Made by a program: the position numbers and the translations under genes
In this document: one piece after another, positions 57,960 to 64,000 of the stretch
Numbering within the stretch: the stretch's first letter is position 1
Layout of the letters: the number at the start of each line of letters is the position of its first letter
Notes under the pieces: generated by a model
The model's database searches: none
Told to the model about the DNA's origin: nothing
What the model saw: only the letters and a program-made list of their open reading frames with translations
NCBI RefSeq assembly: GCF_000212395.1
Contig: NC_015499.1
Coordinates: forward strand, 771,501 to 835,500
DNA: 64,000 bases
Direction: 5' to 3'
From: Thermodesulfobium narugense DSM 14796
Lineage (GTDB): Bacteria; Thermodesulfobiota; Thermodesulfobiia; Thermodesulfobiales; Thermodesulfobiaceae

Positions 57960-60017
57960 TTAAATAAATAAACTTAATGCTAAGTATATTAATTTTATGC
58001 CGATAAACGGTGCAATCAAGCCACCTAAACCATAGATAAGTAGATTGAAAATAAGCAAGTTTTCTGCTTTCATTGGTCGGTACCATACTCCCTTTAATGC
58101 TAAAGGCGTGAGCAAAGGAATAACTATAGCATTAAAAATAACTGCAGATAAAATAGCTAAGTATGGATTAGAAAGTTGCATTATGTTTAGGGCGTTTAAC
58201 TGAGGATAAATAGAAATTACAGCGGCAGGAATTATTACAAAGTACTTTGCTATATCGTTAGATATGCTAAAGGTTGTAAGAGCACCTCTTGTCATGAGAA
58301 GTTGCTTTCCTATATCTACAATATCTAACAGCTTTGTAGGACTAGAATCTAAGTCTATTATATTTGCTGCTTCTCTGGCGGCTTGTGTTCCTGTATTCAT
58401 AGCAACTGCCACGTCGGCCTGGGCAAGAGCTGGTGCATCATTTGTGCCATCTCCTGTCATAGCAACCATTAGACCTTGTTGTTGATATTCTTTTACAAGT
58501 CTGAGCTTATCTTCTGGTTTAGCTTGAGCCAAGAAATCATCTACTCCTGCTTCCGCTGCTATAGTGGCAGCTGTTAGAGGGTTGTCTCCTGTAATCATCA
58601 CAGTCTTTATTCCCATTTTGCGCAGCTGCTCAAATCTTTCCTTTATGCCAGTTTTTAATATATCTTTTAGATTTATGACCCCTATAACTTCGTTGTCATA
58701 GGTAACTACCAGTGGCGTGCCACCAGATTTAGAAATCTCCATAACAACTTCTTCCATGTCTTCAGGAACACTTCCGCCGTTTTGTAATATATAATCACTT
58801 ATTGCGTCTGCAGAACCCTTTCTATATCTATGAGAATCAATGTTTACTCCACTCATTCTGGTTTTAGCGCTAAATGGTATTGTTTCAGTATTAGAAGGTA
58901 ATTCTTGAAATCTAAGGTTATACTGATTTTTTGCCAAAACTACTATGCTCCTGCCTTCTGGCGTTTCGTCTGTCAAAGATGACATTAGTGCAATTCTTGC
59001 ACATTCTTCCTTTGTGTGTTTTCCTATTGGTATGAAGTCTACTGCCTGCCTGTTTCCAAGCGTAATAGTACCAGTCTTATCAAGTAACAACACGTTTACG
59101 TCTCCAGCTGCCTCAACTGCTTTCCCAGACAAGGCAACTACGTTTTTTCTGAAAAGTCTATCCATTCCTGCAATGCCTATCGCCGGAAGAAGTGCGGCAA
59201 TAGTTGTGGGGGCAAGGCAAACAAACAGAGCTATAAGTATTACAATTGAAATAGGTGAGCCATGTCCCGAAGAATTGATGCTATAGGTTGAAAGTGCTTT
59301 TAGATTGATCACTACGAATATAAACACCAAAGTAAGCGCTATCAATAAAACCTCAAGCGCTACCTCATTTGGAGTTTTTCGCCTTTTTGCGCCTTCTACC
59401 ATTGAAATCATTCTGTCTAAAAAGGTTTCTCCAGGATTGGATGTTATTTTTACAATAATACTATTTGAGATTACTAATGTCCCTCCTGTAACTGCACTTC
59501 TATCTCCTCCTGCTTCTCTAACAACAGGGGCAGATTCACCGGTTACTGCAGATTCGTTTACCAGTGCAGCGCCAGATATTACCTCCCCATCACCAGGTAC
59601 TAAATCATCTTGCTCAACAAGAACTATATCGCCTTTTTTTAAATCTGTGGACGGTATTGTAATGTATCTGCTATCAAATGAAGCGTTTTCAAGCTTTTTT
59701 GCCATTATTTGAGTTTTTGATTTTTTTAATGATTCAGCTCGTGCTTTTCCTCTACTTTCAGAAAAAGCTTCAGCAAAATTTGAAAATATTACAGTAAACC
59801 ATAACCATATTGAAACCCATCCTGTAAACCAGATTGGTATATTACTTTTAAAAAATATTTGGCGTATAAACTCAAGAGTTGTAAGTATGCTGCCAATTTC
59901 AACAGATAACATAACTGGATTTGAGATTAATTCCTTTGGATTTAATTTTTTGAAGGAATTAATAAGAGAAGTTTTAAATATTTCAGGGCTGTAAAGATCT
60001 GATTTTTTTACACTCAT
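57960..60017 (-). CDS. kdpB: Potassium-transporting P-type ATPase subunit KdpB
   Basis: 685-residue catalytic subunit of the high-affinity K+ pump. The phosphorylation site [22 protein letters not shown] actuator loop, [14 protein letters not shown] and [16 protein letters not shown] hinge motifs are intact. It starts directly after the kdpA stop and is followed by kdpC after 11 bases. Confidence 0.98.
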   Translation of the reverse strand: MSVKKSDLYSPEIFKTSLINSFKKLNPKELISNPVMLSVEIGSILTTLEFIRQIFFKSNIPIWFTGWVSIWLWFTVIFSNFAEAFSESRGKARAESLKKSKTQIMAKKLENASFDSRYITIPSTDLKKGDIVLVEQDDLVPGDGEVISGAALVNESAVTGESAPVVREAGGDRSAVTGGTLVISNSIIVKITSNPGETFLDRMISMVEGAKRRKTPNEVALEVLLIALTLVFIFVVINLKALSTYSINSSGHGSPISIVILIALFVCLAPTTIAALLPAIGIAGMDRLFRKNVVALSGKAVEAAGDVNVLLLDKTGTITLGNRQAVDFIPIGKHTKEECARIALMSSLTDETPEGRSIVVLAKNQYNLRFQELPSNTETIPFSAKTRMSGVNIDSHRYRKGSADAISDYILQNGGSVPEDMEEVVMEISKSGGTPLVVTYDNEVIGVINLKDILKTGIKERFEQLRKMGIKTVMITGDNPLTAATIAAEAGVDDFLAQAKPEDKLRLVKEYQQQGLMVAMTGDGTNDAPALAQADVAVAMNTGTQAAREAANIIDLDSSPTKLLDIVDIGKQLLMTRGALTTFSISNDIAKYFVIIPAAVISIYPQLNALNIMQLSNPYLAILSAVIFNAIVIPLLTPLALKGVWYRPMKAENLLIFNLLIYGLGGLIAPFIGIKLIYLALSLFI

Positions 60018-61712
60018 CTAAAAACCTCTTTGCATAATTAAGTTTTCAAGAAATGGTCCTAATGCTAGCGCTGAAAAGAAAGTTAGAGCTCCAACAGTAA
60101 TTATTATCAAAACAAGCCAAATCATAAACGGGACGCAATCAGTTGGAAGGGTTCCAATGCTTGGAGGAGTATATTTTTTTTCTGCAAGAGAACTTGCCAT
60201 ATAAATAGCTGCAACTGCAGGTACATAACGTCCTATTAACATAGCTAAAGCTGTTGAGATATTATAAAAAGGGGTATTTGCATTTAAACCTGCGAAAGCA
60301 CTCCCATTATTATTTGCAGTGGATGCATATGCGTATAGTATTTCAGACAAACCGTGAGGACCAGGATTTAAAATGGAACTCAAACCTCCCTTTGTGACAA
60401 GCGCAATAGATGTAAATATCAATACTAAAATACCTGATGTAAGCACTATGATTATCGACATCCACATTTCCTTTACTTCTATTTTTTTCCCTAAAAATTC
60501 AGGAGTACGGCCTATCATCAAACCTGCAACAAAGACTGCTATTATTACAAAAGCAAGCATCGTATACAGTCCTGAGCCTACTCCGCCAAACACGACCTCT
60601 CCTAAGAGCATTAGAATCATTGGTATCATACCTCCAAGAGGTAAAAGTGAATCATGCATGGCGTTTACTGCACCACATGCGACTGCTGTGGTTGTTGTTG
60701 AAAATAGTGTAGTGCCGCCTACACCGAATCTGACTTCTTGACCTTCTATATAAGGGCCACTTACTCCTAAATTTGAAATAATTGGATCTTTTCCAGTATT
60801 AGCGCTATATTGAATGCTTAGAAAGATGGCAAACAAAAATAACATCACAAAATATATTGCCCAACCTTGCTTTTTGTTTTTTATCATAGTTCCAAACGTA
60901 TATGTGAGTGAAGCTGGGATAATAATTATCATAAAAGCCTCTAAAAAGTTTGTTAAAGGGGTTGGATTCTCATAGGGATGTGAAGAATTTGCGTTGAAAA
61001 AACCTCCACCATTGGTACCAATTAACTTTATTGCTTCCTGAGAAGCTACTGGTCCCATCGGAATAATCTGAGAAGAAACAAAGTGAACTATTTGATAATT
61101 ATTAAAATTTTGAATAACTCCCTGACTTATTAGAAAAACAGCAAAGATTATTGATAATGGTAAAAGAATATATAAAGTTGTTCTCGTTATGTCAACCCAA
61201 AAATTCCCAATAACTTTTGTTTGTCTGCTTGCAAAGCCTCTAATTAGCGCAATAAGGATTGCGATGCCTGTGGCCGCGCTTAAAAAATTTTGCACTGTAA
61301 AGCCAAGCATCTGAGTTAAATAACTTGTAGAAGACTCTCCTGAATAAGCTTGCCAGTTTGTATTAGTAATAAAGCTTATAGCACTATTTAGCGCAAGATC
61401 AAGAGAAAAACCTTGAAAGTGTTCAGGATTTAAGGGCAAAAGTTGTTGTGTTAAAAGCAGTAAGAAAAGAAATATAAAGCCAATCATATTAAAAAGTAAC
61501 ATTGACACGGCATATTCTTTCCAATCCATTTGATTTTCTGGATTTACAAAGCTCAATTTGTAAACAAACTGTTCAATTGGTGAGATGATTTTCGAGATAA
61601 AAATTTTCTCTCCTTGAAAAACTTTAGCTATATAAAGACCAAAGGGTTTTACACAAAGTGTTAAAAGTATAATGAAAAGAGCAAATTGTAAGAGATCTAA
61701 AAATAAGTTCAT
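60018..61712 (-). CDS. kdpA: Potassium-transporting ATPase subunit KdpA
   Basis: 564-residue membrane channel-like subunit that binds K+. Selectivity-filter-type loops include [57 protein letters not shown] and [12 protein letters not shown]. About ten membrane segments. Strong CAGGAGG site before the ATG. First gene of kdpABC(D); no kdpF-like small frame is visible upstream. Confidence 0.98.
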   Translation of the reverse strand: MNLFLDLLQFALFIILLTLCVKPFGLYIAKVFQGEKIFISKIISPIEQFVYKLSFVNPENQMDWKEYAVSMLLFNMIGFIFLFLLLLTQQLLPLNPEHFQGFSLDLALNSAISFITNTNWQAYSGESSTSYLTQMLGFTVQNFLSAATGIAILIALIRGFASRQTKVIGNFWVDITRTTLYILLPLSIIFAVFLISQGVIQNFNNYQIVHFVSSQIIPMGPVASQEAIKLIGTNGGGFFNANSSHPYENPTPLTNFLEAFMIIIIPASLTYTFGTMIKNKKQGWAIYFVMLFLFAIFLSIQYSANTGKDPIISNLGVSGPYIEGQEVRFGVGGTTLFSTTTTAVACGAVNAMHDSLLPLGGMIPMILMLLGEVVFGGVGSGLYTMLAFVIIAVFVAGLMIGRTPEFLGKKIEVKEMWMSIIIVLTSGILVLIFTSIALVTKGGLSSILNPGPHGLSEILYAYASTANNNGSAFAGLNANTPFYNISTALAMLIGRYVPAVAAIYMASSLAEKKYTPPSIGTLPTDCVPFMIWLVLIIITVGALTFFSALALGPFLENLIMQRGF

Positions 61713-61742
61713 TTCTGCCTCCTGAAATTTTACAAATCTGCT

Positions 61743-61763
61743 ATTACTTAAAAAGTAATTATA
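61743..61763 (-). promoter_or_regulatory. kdp promoter -10 box with overlapping 17-base palindrome
   Basis: On the minus strand TATAAT occupies 61763-61758, and ATTACTT-AAA-AAGTAAT (61743-61759) is a perfect palindrome running from the -10 into the start point. A repressor or activator bound there would control kdpA. The -35 region (TTTAAT at 17 bases) is weak, which suits an activated promoter. Confidence 0.5.
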
Positions 61764-61814
61764 ACTTAAATAGAGGTGTTATTAAATTAAAACGATATAT
61801 ATGTTGTATTAGCT

Positions 61815-63548
61815 TTAATCATGAATTTCCTTATAAAAGGTTATATTATTTGTTTGATAATACGCGGTTTCGTTGTGATTTACTACTATCAAACTAAATT
61901 CGTGTTTACCATTTGGGAGGTCTTTTATGCTCACGTTAGAATTAAATCCTGAAAATTTGAACTGGGGAATTTTGAAAAGTCTAACGACGTCTTTTCTTGG
62001 GAAGCCATAAGTCAATGGATAAAGTTTGCCATCGATATCAGCGTACAAAAATGATGCTGTATTCAGCGCGAATGGATCAACTGCCCAGCCATATAAATTT
62101 ATGCTGTCGTATACATTTATCACTAATTTATATTGTTTATTTTCAAATGGAAAGGGATATTGATTGAAATAAGTAAGTACGAGTAAAGGGGGTGCACTAT
62201 ATTTTCTGAGCTGTTTTATATTTTCTGCAAGGTAAAATTCTCGTTTTGTTCTTTCATAAACATTTTTTTGGGGGGTAAACCACCCCTGATTTTTGGCAAA
62301 TTTAATGTTTTCAAACGCTTTGTCCTGATATGGATAAGACATCAAACTGTTTAACATATGTTGCTTGTCAGATAGTTCTGAATAGGCTGTTGGTACCCAG
62401 GATACATATAAAACAATAGCTAATATAAAGCCAAAAAGAGCTATTATTTTTCTGTCATTTTCAACTTTGGCATTTAAAAAAAGTGAAATGTATGATAAAG
62501 AGAACATGAAAAGAGAATACATTGTATATCTTGAAAACATTGCGCTATCAAATCCTAAAAAAATTCTATTTAAGCCAACTACCAAAGATGTCAAGAATAT
62601 AAAGCTAATGAGTAATATTAAAGAGTGATTATTTTTATTTAATTTTCTTCGCAAGATCCATAAATAATTTAATACCAAAAGTATTGCCAGAATAAAAATT
62701 AAAGCATAGTTTTTGGCAGCTGATGCTATAAAAATCAACATATAGCCTAATAGTGAGGCGGGGTTTTTTAAACAAAAAATTAAGGTATCCTTTATCGGAG
62801 GCGAGATGTAGTGCAGAAGAGGAAAGTAAATATAAAAAATTATGATAGACACAATCAAAAAAATTGAAAATCTTTTGTATTGCCTTGTTAACAATAGATA
62901 TAAAAGAATGACAGGAGATACGAATAGACCGCCTCCGCCAGTAAAGACTGCTATTACAAAAAATACTATTCCAAATATAAAGCCATATCCTTCACAAGTA
63001 AATGCTGTGATAGAAATAATCGAGAAAAGAAGCTCATAATATTGCTGAATGGAAGCCATTGGAAAGTTCGACATTAGCTCCCACTGAGAAAAGGAGAGCA
63101 TTGCTATGACTACTGGCAATAATTCTGATATTTTCAAATTATATTTTTTCTTAAAAAAGATAAACAAAAATAATATTATAAAGAGAAGTCCAAAGTTTCC
63201 AACAATTGATAATATTTTAAAATCTATCTTGCCAAAAATATTGAAAAAAAATAGTGTAATAAGTCTGTCAAAAACAATTCTATGCTCGTGAAATTGAGAA
63301 AAAAATAAGTATAGCCTGTAACCAAAGTCGTTATGAGTATAAAATTTGATTATGAAGTCTAAAATTGCATCATAATCATCTGAATATGGCATATTTACAG
63401 AAAATTTTATGCTGGTATAAAAATAAAAAATAATTGCTGCTGCAACTAATATAAGTGAAGAAAATGTATAAATTTTGTACGCCTTTAAAGGTAAACTTGA
63501 TGAAAAATCTTTAATTTTTTGAAAACAACTGATGAGCTTATTTTTCAT
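61815..63548 (-). CDS. Polytopic membrane protein, probable GT-C glycosyltransferase
   Basis: 577 residues with about eleven membrane segments up to residue 385, then a soluble C-terminal domain. The first outer loop has MPYSDDYDAILDF and FHEHRIVFDRL, placed like the acidic catalytic motif of GT-C lipid-phosphate-sugar transferases. The tail has INLYGWAVDPFALNTAS, RKDVVRLF, SGFNSNVSIKDLPNGKHEFSL, a pattern seen after GT-C or cell-surface glycan proteins. Start MKNKLISCF. No neighbouring polysaccharide genes support the call, so substrate and even class are uncertain. Confidence 0.6.
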   Translation of the reverse strand: MKNKLISCFQKIKDFSSSLPLKAYKIYTFSSLILVAAAIIFYFYTSIKFSVNMPYSDDYDAILDFIIKFYTHNDFGYRLYLFFSQFHEHRIVFDRLITLFFFNIFGKIDFKILSIVGNFGLLFIILFLFIFFKKKYNLKISELLPVVIAMLSFSQWELMSNFPMASIQQYYELLFSIISITAFTCEGYGFIFGIVFFVIAVFTGGGGLFVSPVILLYLLLTRQYKRFSIFLIVSIIIFYIYFPLLHYISPPIKDTLIFCLKNPASLLGYMLIFIASAAKNYALIFILAILLVLNYLWILRRKLNKNNHSLILLISFIFLTSLVVGLNRIFLGFDSAMFSRYTMYSLFMFSLSYISLFLNAKVENDRKIIALFGFILAIVLYVSWVPTAYSELSDKQHMLNSLMSYPYQDKAFENIKFAKNQGWFTPQKNVYERTKREFYLAENIKQLRKYSAPPLLVLTYFNQYPFPFENKQYKLVINVYDSINLYGWAVDPFALNTASFLYADIDGKLYPLTYGFPRKDVVRLFKIPQFKFSGFNSNVSIKDLPNGKHEFSLIVVNHNETAYYQTNNITFYKEIHD

Positions 63549-63583
63549 TCAAAAAAAATTATTGATGGGAGAGCAATATGAAT

Positions 63584-63952
63584 CTATATCTTTTCAACTT
63601 GCCAATTTTCATTAACCCAAAGCCCTATAATTTCAATTTCGAACCACTCTTTGATTATATTTATACACTCTCTTATCTGTTTTATCTGTACATTCTTGCT
63701 TTCTGGATTTTTGGCACAATCATAGTGCCCAACTATTGCAATAAGTTTAGAACCATGAGCTTTTATGGAAATGTCTAATCTTTCTCTAATAGAATTTATT
63801 ATGCAACTATCTGAATTTTCAGAGATAATTTTAATTGGACCTGCTTCAGTAATCATATCAACATACTTAACACCATAATTTGCTTTTAACCAGTTAATAA
63901 CTGGTTCTTGAGTCCTTCCATCCATGCAATTTATTGCGCTTGCAAACTCCAA
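63584..63952 (-). CDS. Small carbonic-anhydrase-like zinc protein
   Basis: 122 residues. INCMDGRTQEPVINWLK, YVDMITEAGPIK and AIVGHYDCAKNP show the Cys-x-Asp-x-Arg and His-x-x-Cys zinc pattern of beta-carbonic-anhydrase relatives (the short prokaryotic Pro_CA_2 group). Activity is unproven for most members. I start at TTG 63952 because AGAGGTG sits just upstream; a GTG three codons earlier overlaps that site. The 48 bases beyond show nothing further. Confidence 0.75.
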   Translation of the reverse strand: MEFASAINCMDGRTQEPVINWLKANYGVKYVDMITEAGPIKIISENSDSCIINSIRERLDISIKAHGSKLIAIVGHYDCAKNPESKNVQIKQIRECINIIKEWFEIEIIGLWVNENWQVEKI

Positions 63953-64000
63953 AATTATCACCTCTTTTTCTTTATTATTTTAGCAGGAGAATTTAAAAAA

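Noticed and set aside
58264-60741. Several plus-strand frames of 70-135 residues opposite kdpB and kdpA
   Set aside because: Low-complexity Ser/Thr/Ile translations antisense to strongly conserved genes.
61713-61814. c-di-AMP (ydaO) riboswitch ahead of kdpA
   Set aside because: Only about 100 bases, dominated by AT sequence and a palindrome; no conserved ydaO blocks seen.

Overview
The window is AT-rich bacterial chromosome from a thermophile-like, low-GC organism. Adenylylatable glutamine synthetase, a DivIVA/YggS/LspA cell-envelope cluster, a Kdp potassium pump and large type I-B and type III CRISPR loci together fit a deep-branching anaerobe. My best guess is Thermodesulfobium or a relative, but this is from gene content and base composition only and is low confidence.

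Layout. 1-6737: housekeeping metabolism (glnA end, glmS, a CDF metal exporter, NAD(P)H-hydrate repair, one unrecognised 369-residue protein). 6777-8873: two tRNA pairs (Lys-Asn and Tyr-Thr), each behind a good promoter, flanking about 1.7 kb of accessory DNA. That DNA holds a membrane methyltransferase, a broken DUF3800 gene, an attC-like inverted repeat and a 17-codon ATPase remnant. 8924-22488: tuf, an orphan OppC-like permease, uvrB, and a compact run of overlapping genes (yggS, proC, divIVA, DUF167, a purine/MTA-type phosphorylase, class II aldolase, mtnA, ileS, ahcY, lspA), ending at RNase P RNA on the other strand. 22554-26746: DUF2892, a PAS/GAF/GGDEF/EAL protein, cold-shock protein and a TSUP permease.

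27015-52799 is the defence region. A complete type I-B operon (cas6-cas8b-cas7-cas5-cas3-cas4-cas1-cas2) reads into a leader and an array of 85 repeats. An IS21-family element has inserted into the first bases of the next repeat, duplicating 7 bp of it. Two more repeats follow, and then a type III-D-like operon: CARF nuclease, short Cas10 with GGDD but no HD domain, Csx10-like RAMP, double-Cas7 RAMP, Csx19, TIGR03986-type RAMP. The type III operon has no Cas6, Cas1 or Cas2 of its own, so it probably draws crRNA from the shared array through the type I-B Cas6. An internal, strongly ribosome-bound start inside cas8b would give a separate 134-residue Cas11 small subunit. Several spacer pairs show repeated sampling of the same or related viral genes, one pair differing only at synonymous positions of what looks like a terminase gene.

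52845-63961: mostly minus-strand genes. These are a DHA2-type drug exporter, kdpA-B-C with a KdpD that lacks its histidine-kinase half, a polytopic GT-C-like membrane protein and a small carbonic-anhydrase-like protein. A Tat-exported metallophosphoesterase lies on the plus strand between the exporter and kdpD.
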